This document shows, in pieces, positions 1 to 8,305 of a stretch of DNA of 27,830 nucleotides (position 1 is its first letter; each line of letters starts with the position of its first letter). Location of the stretch: NCBI GenBank assembly GCA_016788945.1, contig JAEUSA010000117.1, positions 1 through 27,830 of the forward strand. The letters are read 5' to 3'. Below the pieces are notes generated by a model. The model worked only from the letters and a program-made list of their open reading frames with translations, had not been told where the DNA came from and made no database searches. This DNA comes from Leptospiraceae bacterium (GTDB lineage: Bacteria; Spirochaetota; Leptospiria; Turneriellales; Turneriellaceae). The translations under genes were made by a program, and so were the position numbers.

Positions 1-51
1 CCATTGTTATATGAGTCTCGGGATACCGGGGGGGCCAAAAAAGCCGGATTT

Positions 52-90
52 AATGACGTTCGCGTCATTCAGTGAATATATGTTCACTGA
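52..90. repeat. two adjacent perfect hairpins in the left intergenic region
   Basis: Two back-to-back inverted repeats are visible. The first is AATGACG (52-58), loop TTCG, CGTCATT (63-69). The second is TCAGTGAA (69-76), a 6-base loop, TTCACTGA (83-90). They share base 69. Read on the minus strand they lie 120-160 bases beyond the cinA stop and are followed within about 10 bases by a run of six T, so they could terminate cinA transcription. They could equally terminate a plus-strand gene to the left of the window. No open frame is convincing between 1 and 211. Confidence 0.5.
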
Positions 91-159
91 ACTTTAATTT
101 AGATTTAGTTCTCTGATGGACTCTGATTGCTTCTTAATAAGAGACTGCGTGAATATGTG

Positions 160-188
160 CTCGCGCGGTCCATAAGCACCGCTGCGAG
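160..188. other. GC-rich hairpin downstream of cinA
   Basis: Bases 160-169 (CTCGCGCGGT) pair with 178-188 with one bulged T at 183 and an 8-base loop. It lies 24 bases beyond the cinA stop on the minus strand. No U-tract follows on either strand, so calling it an intrinsic terminator is uncertain. It may instead protect the 3' end of the mRNA. Confidence 0.3.
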
Positions 189-211
189 AACTCCTATTTA
201 ATAACGCAAAT

Positions 212-1462
212 TCAAATGAACTCCGCCAGTGGCCAAGGTTTCTTTTCAGCTGCCATGAGATACTGTCTCAATGCCAGAAATCCGCAGGCAACCGTCGCCG
301 CGCGAAAACGGTCGCGCCCGAACGGGAACATGAACTTGCCTACGCGGGTCTCTGCCGAACGCGCGTCGTGCAGCGCGATGAACACGGTGCCTACAGGCTT
401 AGCTGCAGAACCGCCATCGGGCCCGGCGATGCCGGTGAACGCAAGGCTCAGCTTTGCATCGAACAACTGTGCCGCACCGGCGGCCATCGCACGGGCGCAT
501 TCGGCACTCACGGCACCGAACTCTTCGATGAGGTTTGCCTGAACCTTGAGCAGGTTCTGCTTTGCTTCGTTGGCGTAGGTAACCGCACCACCTTTGAATA
601 TGGCTGACACACCCGCTACATCCGTCACCTGCTTGGCCGCCAGACCGCCGGTGCAACTTTCAGCCAGCGACAGTGTGAGCGAATTCGCGCTACAGTATTC
701 GATGACCTCGCGCAGCGGATCTTCGCTGACCTGCGCCGGGTAACGCGCGCCGACCGCCTCGGCGGCGGCATTCAGTATCGACTCGCCTGCCCCGGCATCG
801 CGCAAGAACAGACGACAGCCCCACGGCAATGCATGCACGCCGACACTCACGCCTTCAGGAACTTCGAGACCGGTGAAAAGCTGGCTCTCACCCACCCCCC
901 AGACGGGAATAATACGCGTCGCCGAGCGCTGGAGGCCAAGCGAGCTGATCTTGTCGAGGGTCTCTTGCCACATGCCACGAATTTCGTCGGGAAAACCCGG
1001 CAATGCGATGAAACGCTGCTCAGGAATAAAGATGCCCGGCGCGAGGCCGACCGTGTTGCGTATTGCCTGAGCGCGTGACGGAATGCGCGCCTGCCGCAGC
1101 GCAACTTCGACAGAAATGGCGCGGGTTTTATCACGCGCGCGGCGTTCGAAAAAGTAGCGCGTGCGTTTTTCGGCGTGCGGCTCATAGATCGGCTGATCGC
1201 CCAACCACTCGCACAGAAGGTCTACCGTCAAATCGTCGGATGTAGGCCCGAGGCCGCCGGAATTCACAATAATATCGCCCGTCTCGCTGAACTCGCGCCA
1301 GGTCTTCAGTATTTGTTCTTTATCGTCGTGCAAAATGCGGCTTTCGACGAGTTCGAGGCCGAGCGCGTAGAGTTCGGAGGCGAAAAACTGCGTATTGCGG
1401 TCGAGGACGAAGCCGTTCATTACTTCGCTACCTGTAATACATAACCTAACACCTCTGCGCAT
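212..1462 (-). CDS. cinA: CinA-family protein (nicotinamide-nucleotide amidase / COG1058)
   Basis: This is a full-length two-domain CinA homologue of 416 aa. Residues 1 to about 170 form the MoCF_biosynth-like (COG1058) domain, with the N-terminal strand and GSEVMNG loop and the signature SGGLGPTSDDLT at 68-79. Residues from about 250 to 410 form the CinA C-terminal amidase domain, with SLAESCTGG at 265-273 and the conserved KGGAVTYAN stretch after it. In the family the C-terminal domain deamidates nicotinamide mononucleotide in the pyridine nucleotide cycle, and the N-terminal domain is linked to ADP-ribose pyrophosphatase activity. Both are cytoplasmic. The ATG at 1462 gives the expected N-terminus for the family. 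The gene is divergent from the DUF455 gene, with a 54-base gap that must hold both promoters. It has no linked recA. Identification is firm; which activities are retained is inferred. Confidence 0.93.
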   Translation of the reverse strand: MRRGVRLCITGSEVMNGFVLDRNTQFFASELYALGLELVESRILHDDKEQILKTWREFSETGDIIVNSGGLGPTSDDLTVDLLCEWLGDQPIYEPHAEKRTRYFFERRARDKTRAISVEVALRQARIPSRAQAIRNTVGLAPGIFIPEQRFIALPGFPDEIRGMWQETLDKISSLGLQRSATRIIPVWGVGESQLFTGLEVPEGVSVGVHALPWGCRLFLRDAGAGESILNAAAEAVGARYPAQVSEDPLREVIEYCSANSLTLSLAESCTGGLAAKQVTDVAGVSAIFKGGAVTYANEAKQNLLKVQANLIEEFGAVSAECARAMAAGAAQLFDAKLSLAFTGIAGPDGGSAAKPVGTVFIALHDARSAETRVGKFMFPFGRDRFRAATVACGFLALRQYLMAAEKKPWPLAEFI

Positions 1463-1516
1463 AGTTACCGATTAGAATGTTCGCCGCAGCGCGTAAAAAT
1501 AAAAAGTCAAAATTCC

Positions 1517-2326
1517 ATGGAGTTCTTTGCGACCGTTGAACAGATCATTGCAGAGACCGTGGTTACGCAGAAACTCGGCTTATTGGCAAACCTACAGCAG
1601 CAACTCTCTACGGGGGCGGTTTTGCGCTTTGATCACGCGTCCGTTATCAGGCCTGTGGGAAATCCTTCTTATGTTGAGGTGTGCCGCATTGTGCATGGCT
1701 CAGCAGTCGAGCGCCGGCGCAACCTTGGCACGGCGGAGGGACGCGCAGTTTTTCTGCATGCCATTGCGCATATTGAATATTCAGCCATCGATCTCGCGCT
1801 CGATTCGGCCTATCGTTTTCGCAACCTGCCGCCGCAGTATTACGACGACTGGCTCACCGTCGCCTTCGACGAAGCGCGCCACTTCGCCATGCTGCAGACT
1901 CTCATCAGAAAACTCGGTTTTGATTATGGCTCGTTTTCTGTACACACTGGCATTTTTGATGCCATGGCCCGTTCGGCGATTTCACTTAGGCGGCGCATGG
2001 CAGCGACGCACCGCCATCTTGAGGCAGGCGGCCTCGACGCGCACCCGGAACTGATGCGCAAGATCGCGCAATTTGATGACGCATTTGCCGGTGAGATTTG
2101 CTCGGCGCTCGCGATCATCTTCAACGACGAGATTAGCCATGTGCGGGCCGGGGATTTATGGTTTCGTTATGCCTGCGCCCGGGATCAGGTCACAACCGCC
2201 GTATTTGCTGACGATATTCTGTCTTCAATACCCGGGGCAAAATTAACAAAGAAGAATATCAACCGCGATGCACGCAAACGCGCTGGGTTTACCGACGCTG
2301 AACTCGATGCGCTGAATGCGATGTAA
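1517..2326 (+). CDS. DUF455 ferritin-like protein
   Basis: This 269-aa protein matches the DUF455 (COG2833) family of ferritin-like four-helix proteins. Visible signatures are HAIAHIEYSAIDLALD around 81-96 with E87, DEARHF at 118-123 (E119, H122), the GLD segment near 172-174, and NDEISHV at 203-209 (E205, H208). These Glu and ExxH residues are spaced as di-iron ligands, so a diiron oxidase or hydroxylase role is plausible. To my knowledge the family has no established substrate. The start ATG at 1517 has no clear Shine-Dalgarno but gives a normal length. The gene is divergent from cinA and ends 5 bases from the end of infC on the opposite strand, so the two 3' ends must overlap as transcripts. 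Confidence 0.88.
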   Translation: MEFFATVEQIIAETVVTQKLGLLANLQQQLSTGAVLRFDHASVIRPVGNPSYVEVCRIVHGSAVERRRNLGTAEGRAVFLHAIAHIEYSAIDLALDSAYRFRNLPPQYYDDWLTVAFDEARHFAMLQTLIRKLGFDYGSFSVHTGIFDAMARSAISLRRRMAATHRHLEAGGLDAHPELMRKIAQFDDAFAGEICSALAIIFNDEISHVRAGDLWFRYACARDQVTTAVFADDILSSIPGAKLTKKNINRDARKRAGFTDAELDALNAM

Positions 2327-2331
2327 GAAAT

Positions 2332-2997
2332 TCAGGTAGAAGCTGCTGCCGTCGCAGTAGCGGGTGCAGGTGCTGCTTGCGTGCCAGCAGGCTTCGGTTT
2401 CGCACCTTTGCTCCGCAGTGTCATGCTCATCATGCGGCCTTCGAGATTGGGCTTTTTATCCATGTGCGCTGATTCAGAGACTTTATTATAAAATTCGTTG
2501 AGCTTCTCAACGCCTAAAGCGGTGTGCTGCATTTCGCGGCCGCGGAATTTCATCGTGACTTTGACGTTGTCGCCTTCATTGAGAAAGTTGATGGCCTCTT
2601 TGCATTTGCGGTCAAAATCGCCGGTGTCGATCTTCGGCCCCATTTTGATCTCTTTGATCTGGATGACTTTTTGTTTCTTTTTTGCTTCTTTCTCTTTCTT
2701 GGCTTTTTCAAACTTGAATTTGCCGTAGTCGACGAGGCGAACGATGGGTACGTCTTGGCCTTTGGTAATTTCGACAAGGTCTACACCTTGTGATTTGGCG
2801 CGCGCCAATGCATCGCGCGTTGATAGCAATTCTGCACCCTTTTCACCGATAACACGTACCTGTGACTCGGTAATATCTTCGTTAATGCGGTGTTCGCGGG
2901 TGGGTCGCCGGAGTTTGGCGAATCGGTTAAATCTGCCTTGTCCGCCTCCGTCGCCAGTTGGCTTTTTGGGTGGAGGAAAATTAGGCCTTTGCTGCAT
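2332..2997 (-). CDS. infC: translation initiation factor IF-3
   Basis: This 221-aa protein is IF-3, which binds the 30S subunit, blocks premature 50S joining and proofreads the initiator tRNA. The N-terminal domain begins with INEDITESQVRVI near residue 38, followed by GVDLVEI and a lysine-rich linker helix (KKEKEAKKKQK). The C-terminal domain carries IKMGPKIDTGDFDRK and the conserved VTMKFRGREMQHT. Two additions flank the core: about 37 residues rich in Pro, Gly and Arg at the N-terminus, and an Ala/Pro/Thr-rich tail of about 20 residues. The start is an ordinary ATG, not the AUU used in enterobacteria, with no clear Shine-Dalgarno and an in-frame stop three codons upstream. The usual partners rpmI and rplT do not follow, because the DUF455 gene occupies that place on the other strand. 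Confidence 0.96.
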   Translation of the reverse strand: MQQRPNFPPPKKPTGDGGGQGRFNRFAKLRRPTREHRINEDITESQVRVIGEKGAELLSTRDALARAKSQGVDLVEITKGQDVPIVRLVDYGKFKFEKAKKEKEAKKKQKVIQIKEIKMGPKIDTGDFDRKCKEAINFLNEGDNVKVTMKFRGREMQHTALGVEKLNEFYNKVSESAHMDKKPNLEGRMMSMTLRSKGAKPKPAGTQAAPAPATATAAAST

Positions 2998-3079
2998 AGA
3001 GTGTCATTGTTTCGTGAGTGGCAGATTGCTGAGCTTGACTGCGGCGTCAACCAAGTATCGGCATTAAGCCAGCCGGTAT

Positions 3080-4990
3080 GTGGATTCTCTTGTCGCGCTA
3101 TGCGCCGCGCCAAAATGGCCGATGAAGCGAGGCACCACGTCCAGAATTCATCTGGATCAGTCTTATGAGCCGGGCCCGGGCTATCTCTACATACCACCCT
3201 TGCCCCGGCAACGCTATGATTTTATCTCACAGGTGCAGACCGCCTTTGTCAATAAAGTAGTCTCATTCTCCTTCGCGGATTTCACCAACTGCTTCGAATA
3301 CAGCGTCTTCGAGATGATCGACGGCGATGTGATGCGGGTAACCGCCTCTTCGTCGCAGTTTCATCTGCGCGAACTGGCTGAACACCGCTCGATCGATGTC
3401 TTCAAGAAATTCATCGCGCGAACCCGCCCGTTGGCAATCAACCATGAAAAGAACCTCTCGGCGCAGATGATGCGCCAGTCACTCTATAATACCGCGCACA
3501 ACCTGCCGCCAATGGTCGAATTTCTGCACATCGCGTCCGAAGAGCGTCTGCACGCGGCGATGAAGCGCTTGGCCCCAAAGGGTGTGCGTTATGCCGTGGG
3601 TATTCCGGTCATCATAGACCGTAAACCTGTCGGTGTGCTGTGGGGAATCCACCGCAAGTCGTTTAACGCCGACCAGCGCCGCGATGTCAGGCAGCAGATG
3701 ATCTCACTCAGCCGCGCGATCGACTTCATCGTCTCCGAAGAATTGTCCGATACCGTCGATGCCTTCAGCGCGCGCCGCAAAATTGAAAAACACGACCCCA
3801 CGGCAAATCTTGAAAGCCTCGTTTATACCCAGCTCGCCGAGCAAGAAAAACCGATCAAATCGATGGTGCTGTATTCAAACCGCTATGCCGAAAAGTACCG
3901 GCAAGACACCAACTTTATCGTGCCGACGGTGAACGGCTATAACATCAGCCTCAAGCGCTATTTACCCGAGCACCTGAATGGTCAGGACCGCATCATACTG
4001 ATGTTGCCCGGTTTTTTCTGTAACCGCTCGATCTGCGACCGCCTCGCGAAAGAACTTTCGCTCGAACATGGTTACGCGGTGTTTACTCTCGATGTGCGCG
4101 GGCGGTCGAAAGAAACACTACCCAACAAATGGTTTAATAACTACCACTGGTCGGTAGATAACTACATTTGGGAAGATTTTCCCGCGGCGTTGCAGTGGTT
4201 GAAGAGCGCGCACCCCGGCAAAAAGATCGTCGTCTACGGGCACAGCATGGGCGGCATGATTCCGCTGTTTTATTCGGCTGCCTACGACAAATATGGACGC
4301 AGGCGCTCGAAAGATCTTGCCATCAAACCCGAATCGATCATCGACGGCATTATCTCGATCACTACGCCGATCTATATCCGCATCGCGGCGGAATCAGCGT
4401 GGTTCAATATGTTCCGCAATTCGGCAAAACTTTTGACCGGTAACATTCTCGCCGAACCGCTAATGCGTATCATCAACTTCACGCTGACCTCGACGATTGG
4501 CGGCATCGACCTCAACAAGTTTTTTACCTTTCTGCACAATATCTCGGCGTCGATTCGCACCATGTCATTCGACGTGACCTACCGGCTGCCGACGCTCAAA
4601 GAGTTCATCGGCTACGAGCAAATCACCCCGCCTGAGTGGTATTTTTTTATGGAGGATGTCTTCTGCGAAGAGTCGATGCTTGTCATCAGCCAGTTTATCC
4701 GTTCATTGATCGACGGCGATAACTTCATGTCGATTGATAAAGAGATTAACTATACACTCGAACTCAACGAACTAGAAATTCCGCATTTTACGGTCATTGG
4801 CACCGTGGACGAAATCGCTCCCCCTGATACGGTGCGGCAAGGCCATCTGGCCGGCAAATCGCCTAAAAACCGCATCGCCGAATACAAGCAGGGGCATCTC
4901 GGCATCATCACGCACCCAGAGACAGTAAAACAGATAGCGATCGATACCGACGAATGGATTCGCGCGCTACCGGCGAACTATATCAGCTGA
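3080..4990 (+). CDS. GAF-like domain fused to alpha/beta hydrolase
   Basis: The 636-aa product has two parts. Residues of roughly 45-220 look like a GAF-type sensor domain, ending with the typical GIPVIIDRKPVGVLWG strand pair (174-189) and a following helix. Residues of about 280-630 are an alpha/beta hydrolase: oxyanion-region LPGFF at 309-313, nucleophile elbow GHSMGG at 387-392 (Ser389), likely acid Asp577 in GTVDEIAPP, and His606 in QGHLG. That is a complete catalytic triad for a lipase or esterase; the substrate is unknown. There is no signal peptide. The longest frame starts at a GTG (3080) without a Shine-Dalgarno. An in-frame ATG at 3122 is an equally likely start and would leave both domains intact. 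It is divergent from infC and convergent with the PfkB kinase gene. The hydrolase call is firm and the GAF call is moderate. Confidence 0.82.
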   Translation: MDSLVALCAAPKWPMKRGTTSRIHLDQSYEPGPGYLYIPPLPRQRYDFISQVQTAFVNKVVSFSFADFTNCFEYSVFEMIDGDVMRVTASSSQFHLRELAEHRSIDVFKKFIARTRPLAINHEKNLSAQMMRQSLYNTAHNLPPMVEFLHIASEERLHAAMKRLAPKGVRYAVGIPVIIDRKPVGVLWGIHRKSFNADQRRDVRQQMISLSRAIDFIVSEELSDTVDAFSARRKIEKHDPTANLESLVYTQLAEQEKPIKSMVLYSNRYAEKYRQDTNFIVPTVNGYNISLKRYLPEHLNGQDRIILMLPGFFCNRSICDRLAKELSLEHGYAVFTLDVRGRSKETLPNKWFNNYHWSVDNYIWEDFPAALQWLKSAHPGKKIVVYGHSMGGMIPLFYSAAYDKYGRRRSKDLAIKPESIIDGIISITTPIYIRIAAESAWFNMFRNSAKLLTGNILAEPLMRIINFTLTSTIGGIDLNKFFTFLHNISASIRTMSFDVTYRLPTLKEFIGYEQITPPEWYFFMEDVFCEESMLVISQFIRSLIDGDNFMSIDKEINYTLELNELEIPHFTVIGTVDEIAPPDTVRQGHLAGKSPKNRIAEYKQGHLGIITHPETVKQIAIDTDEWIRALPANYIS

Positions 4991-5011
4991 CGCGCGGTGC
5001 AGGCAGGTTAT

Positions 5012-5028
5012 GCTGCGCCGAGCGCAGC
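5012..5028. terminator. hairpin between convergent genes
   Basis: GCTGCGC (5012-5018), loop CGA, GCGCAGC (5022-5028) is a perfect 7-bp GC-rich stem in the 48-base gap between two converging genes. No U-tract follows on either strand, so a bidirectional terminator role is inferred mainly from position. Confidence 0.4.
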
Positions 5029-5038
5029 TGCATCTGAC

Positions 5039-5950
5039 CTAAAACGCGCTGAGATTGCGCAGAACTTCGACGCGCTTTTCGACATTTGCTTTAGTCGCTT
5101 TGGCAACCCCGCTCGTCGAGAAACCTTCGACAGAAAAACTCGCCACCGCCGAGCCCCAGGCCACTGCGCGGCGCAGCAGGTCGTCAGAGATTTTTTTCCC
5201 GGGCTGTGAATTCGCGACAAGATAACTCATACAACCGCCGGCAAAGCTGTCGCCCGCGCCGGTAGGATCAATCACCTTCTCGGTCGGGAAAGCGGGACTG
5301 ACAAAGATATGGTTGTGCGAGATCGCCGTAACACCGTGTTCGCCTTTTTTGACGACGACGATATCTGGTCCCTGCTTCTGAATGGCTTTTGCCGCTTTGA
5401 TCAGCGACGCTTCACCGGCCAGCATACGCACTTCGGCGTCGTTGAGGAAAAGGATATCGACTTCTTTGATAACTTTCCAGAGGTCTTTCTTTTTGCTTTC
5501 GATCCAGAAGTTCATCGAATCGAGGCCGACGAGTTGCGCATTCTTCATTTGCTTCAAGACTTTGTACTGAATCACCGGATCAATATTTGCCATGAACAAT
5601 ACCTGCCGCAGCTTGTCTTCTTCGCTCAGTTTCGGCTCGAATGTGGCAAACGCACCCAACTCTGTCGAACGCGTATGCGCGACAGCCATGTCATGCTCGT
5701 AAAACCCTGACCAATGAAACGTTTTGTCAGAGCTGCGCTCGATACCTGCGGTGTCGATGCCGAAGCCCGAAAGATATTTCAGATATTTTTCCGGAAAATC
5801 ATGACCGATGACCGCGATAATTTTGGGTTCGATCAGCGTCGCCGCAGCAATCGAGAAATGACTGGCGGCCCCGCCAAGCACATTCTTTTTCACGCCAAAG
5901 GGCGTCTGGATATCGTCAAACGCAACAGAACCGACTACGAGCATACGCAT
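5039..5950 (-). CDS. PfkB-family sugar kinase
   Basis: This 303-aa protein is a ribokinase/PfkB-family kinase, which phosphorylates a sugar or nucleoside with ATP in the cytoplasm. The N-terminus has the GG pair of the family (NVLGGAASHF, around 23-32). The C-terminal signature DPTGAGDSFAGG lies at 228-239, with Asp234 as the expected catalytic base and GAGD as the anion hole. The length is standard. The substrate cannot be read from sequence: ribokinase, fructokinase and adenosine kinase-like members share these motifs. It lies 72 bases downstream of the thioesterase gene on the same strand and may be the last gene of the 8221-5039 operon. An alternative start two codons in is possible. The family call is firm and the specificity unknown. 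Confidence 0.88.
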   Translation of the reverse strand: MRMLVVGSVAFDDIQTPFGVKKNVLGGAASHFSIAAATLIEPKIIAVIGHDFPEKYLKYLSGFGIDTAGIERSSDKTFHWSGFYEHDMAVAHTRSTELGAFATFEPKLSEEDKLRQVLFMANIDPVIQYKVLKQMKNAQLVGLDSMNFWIESKKKDLWKVIKEVDILFLNDAEVRMLAGEASLIKAAKAIQKQGPDIVVVKKGEHGVTAISHNHIFVSPAFPTEKVIDPTGAGDSFAGGCMSYLVANSQPGKKISDDLLRRAVAWGSAVASFSVEGFSTSGVAKATKANVEKRVEVLRNLSAF

Positions 5951-6022
5951 GCGGGGATGGACGGAAATTGCTACAGGCTGTAAACCGGTAATACCGGGTA
6001 ATCGTGAGAGCGCTGCGGCTGA

Positions 6023-6580
6023 TTACGCCGGCGCTTTCTGCAATCTGAGGCGGCGGCGTATTTCTTTCGCACGTGCGCGATTCGGCTCAAGAAAATTTTT
6101 CAGGCGGTTATCCATGCCCTGGCCGCCAAAACGGCGCTCAAACAGGCGCTCGGGAATAATGTACCATTTAATTTTCGATTCTACCAGCACTTCATCGCCA
6201 AGCATAATGCGTGCTTTCGTGTAGAGGCGTTTCGAACGCGCTGAGGTGAGCCACGCCGAGACCACGAGGTCGCGGTATAACGGCGTCGCCTTGTGGTATT
6301 TGATCGAGAAGCCATCGGTCATGACAAAATGGCCGAGATGGTGGCAGAGCACCCCCTGCGTTTCGTCGAGAATGACCGCCAGCGCGCCGCCGTGTGCATA
6401 ACCCGGCGCGCCCTCGTGTTCGCGGCGCAGTTGAAAATGGAATTTGACTTCGCCGATCTCTTCGTCGAAACTCGATGGAATATGAAATGAATAGTTATTC
6501 AGCGCGCCGCAGCCAAAGCAGTTGTCGTGGTGCAGCTGCTGCCCGACGAAACTCGCTTCACCGCGCGTACGGCCGGACAC
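6023..6580 (-). CDS. hotdog-fold thioesterase (PaaI-like)
   Basis: This 185-aa protein has the hotdog thioesterase core. CFGCGALN (21-28) is the frequent N-terminal motif of this subgroup. GYAHGGALAVILDE (60-73) is the central helix, with the HGG turn and the Asp72/Glu73 pair where the catalytic acid sits in the PaaI/4HBT families. Such enzymes hydrolyse acyl-CoA or acyl-ACP thioesters. The basic C-terminal tail (about residue 150 onward, Arg-rich) is longer than the usual single domain. It starts at a GTG only two bases after the rpmF stop codon, so translation is probably coupled to L32 synthesis. The substrate is unknown; a fatty acyl-CoA role would fit the lipid genes elsewhere in the window. 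Confidence 0.85.
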   Translation of the reverse strand: MSGRTRGEASFVGQQLHHDNCFGCGALNNYSFHIPSSFDEEIGEVKFHFQLRREHEGAPGYAHGGALAVILDETQGVLCHHLGHFVMTDGFSIKYHKATPLYRDLVVSAWLTSARSKRLYTKARIMLGDEVLVESKIKWYIIPERLFERRFGGQGMDNRLKNFLEPNRARAKEIRRRLRLQKAPA

Positions 6581-6582
6581 GC

Positions 6583-6786
6583 TTATTCTTTATCGGACTT
6601 GGCTTTTTTGGCGCGCGGGATAATGACCTGACGGCCATTGTAATAACCGCAAGCGGTACAAATGCGGTGCGGAATACCGTAAGCTCCGCAATTTGCGCAT
6701 GGCCTCAGGTTGGGTTTGCCTATCGCATGGTGCGCGCGGCGGTTTCTCCGGCGGGAGTGGGAAAGTCTTCTTTTAGGTACGGCCAT
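6583..6786 (-). CDS. rpmF: 50S ribosomal protein L32
   Basis: The 67-aa protein begins [20 protein letters not shown], which is characteristic of bacterial L32, and has a zinc ribbon with paired cysteines in CANCG and CTACG, so it is the zinc-binding (C+) form. The C-terminal tail is lysine-rich. It lies between hisG (18-base gap) and a thioesterase gene (2-base gap) on the same strand. The frequent partners of rpmF in other bacteria (yceD/DUF177, plsX, fabH) are not here. No strong Shine-Dalgarno is visible. Confidence 0.96.
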   Translation of the reverse strand: MAVPKRRLSHSRRRNRRAHHAIGKPNLRPCANCGAYGIPHRICTACGYYNGRQVIIPRAKKAKSDKE

Positions 6787-6804
6787 TGCAGTCGGAAACG
6801 GTAA

Positions 6805-7428
6805 TTAAAACATGGTGTCAATGAATTGCATCAGTCGCGGCCTGCCCAGCGCAAACGCCGACGGGTTCATAATGAGTCGCGCCGTACTTTCGAGAATAAC
6901 CTCTTCTTCGACGAGGTTATTGGCCTTCAGCGTCGCCCCCGTGCTCACGAGGTCAACGATCACATCCGAAAGCCCGGTCAGCGGGGCGATTTCAATGGAA
7001 CCATAGAGTTCAATAGTGCGGATATTGAACCCCCGGCGGAAAAAATATTCTGTTGCAAGCCGCGGATATTTGGTCGCCACGCGCAGTTCGCGGCGGTTCA
7101 TCCAGTCTGCCCGGTCACGTGGATAAGCCACCGACAGGCGGCAATGACCAAACGGCAGGGCCGCGGGTATAAAAACATCGAAATTGTGCTCGAGAAGCAG
7201 GTCATAGCCCATAATGCCCAGATCGGCCGCCCCTTGCTCGACATAAGCACCGACATCTTTGCTGCGGATCAGATAAAAATCAATATTACTCTTCTGATCT
7301 TTCAGTATCAGTTCGCGCCCGTCGTGCGTTTTGGTGAGCGAACATAAGCCACGCGACGAAAAAAAATCGAGGCTTTCGTCACTCATTCTGCCTTTCGGCA
7401 GCGCGATGCGCAGCGCGGGTTGGGCCAA
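6805..7428 (-). CDS. hisG: ATP phosphoribosyltransferase, short form
   Basis: HisG condenses ATP and PRPP in the first step of histidine synthesis. The 207-aa protein has the expected N-terminal strand LRIALPKGR, the mid-domain DLGIMGYD, and the PRPP-binding signature DLVSTGATLKANNL near the C-terminus. It lacks the C-terminal ACT-like regulatory domain of long HisG (about 290-300 aa). In the known short-form enzymes a separate HisZ subunit supplies activation and feedback control; no hisZ is in this window. The start is TTG at 7428, one base after the stop of the upstream TPR gene. It is chosen because the conserved first strand begins immediately after it, and the next ATG would delete that strand. 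Expression is probably coupled to the TPR gene. Confidence 0.94.
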   Translation of the reverse strand: MAQPALRIALPKGRMSDESLDFFSSRGLCSLTKTHDGRELILKDQKSNIDFYLIRSKDVGAYVEQGAADLGIMGYDLLLEHNFDVFIPAALPFGHCRLSVAYPRDRADWMNRRELRVATKYPRLATEYFFRRGFNIRTIELYGSIEIAPLTGLSDVIVDLVSTGATLKANNLVEEEVILESTARLIMNPSAFALGRPRLMQFIDTMF

Positions 7429-7429
7429 G

Positions 7430-8221
7430 TTATTTCTTGGGATCAGCCGCGCCGGGTGCTTTTTGTTGTGCGCGCTCGGAATTTAACAGCGAAATGTAAT
7501 TGCGGCTGGCGGCCGCGAACTCTTTACCCTCGCTCTCACGCGACAATTTAGCAAATCTTTCTTCGGCATCGTCGTAACGCCCGAGGTAATACAGCATGCG
7601 GCCCTGATGGAAAATCGCGGCCTCACCCTTTTTGACGCTGGTATAACTTTTTTCCAGTTCTTTATAAACGGCGAGCGCCTTCTCAAAATCTTTCGCGCTC
7701 TCAAGCGCCTGCGCCTGCATAAAACGCGCCACGGATATCAGCGCTTCGCTGTCATATGCCGCAGCGGCACGGCCGAAGAACTCTGCAGCGGTTTTGAACT
7801 CACGCCCTTCGATGAGAGCATTGCCGGCAGTAAAACAGACGGCTGCACTCTCTAAAGTATGCAACTTTTGTTCGCAAGCAGCCTTAAGCGACAGACCGAA
7901 GTCTTTCATCTGCGCCGAACGCGCATCACCTTTCGGCAAAATCTTGATCTGATCGTATTTTTCCAGTGCAGTATGCAGCTGGCGGCTGTGCTCGTCCTTT
8001 GCGGCTGCGCGCAAAACCACTAAAAGAACGACGACGGCGGTTACGCCGACGAGTATGAGTATACCATTGCGGATTTTCCGCGGATTTTCAGATAGCCATT
8101 GCTGTGCACGCTGCGCAATCGTCATTTTTTCTTCGGGGTCGGGCAGAGTGTGCGTATCGCCCTCACCGTGTACACGGGCCGCCTTGCGCCGCAGGCGAAA
8201 GCCCTTTATATCAGAAGCCAT
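7430..8221 (-). CDS. single-pass membrane protein with TPR repeats
   Basis: The 263-aa protein has a basic cytoplasmic N-terminus, one strong membrane helix at about 53-71 (GILILVGVTAVVVLLVV) and a soluble C-terminal half. That half has TPR-like helix pairs: AAEFFGRAAAAYDSEALISVARF near 145-165, FEKALAVYKELEKSY, and a third repeat with YYLGRYDDAEERFAKL. The layout resembles YfgM-type or other periplasmic TPR adaptor proteins. I cannot name a specific orthologue. It is the first gene of the minus-strand run and ends one base before hisG, so it is probably co-transcribed with hisG and rpmF. The gene at 8306 is divergent; the 84-base gap must hold both promoters. Confidence 0.75.
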   Translation of the reverse strand: MASDIKGFRLRRKAARVHGEGDTHTLPDPEEKMTIAQRAQQWLSENPRKIRNGILILVGVTAVVVLLVVLRAAAKDEHSRQLHTALEKYDQIKILPKGDARSAQMKDFGLSLKAACEQKLHTLESAAVCFTAGNALIEGREFKTAAEFFGRAAAAYDSEALISVARFMQAQALESAKDFEKALAVYKELEKSYTSVKKGEAAIFHQGRMLYYLGRYDDAEERFAKLSRESEGKEFAAASRNYISLLNSERAQQKAPGAADPKK

Positions 8222-8305
8222 GGGTAAATACGCGTTTGTGAAACACGTTGTCCATTAAATCCAATTTACGCTTGTCGCCGCATATTCGCGGCAAGTTTCA
8301 GAGGT

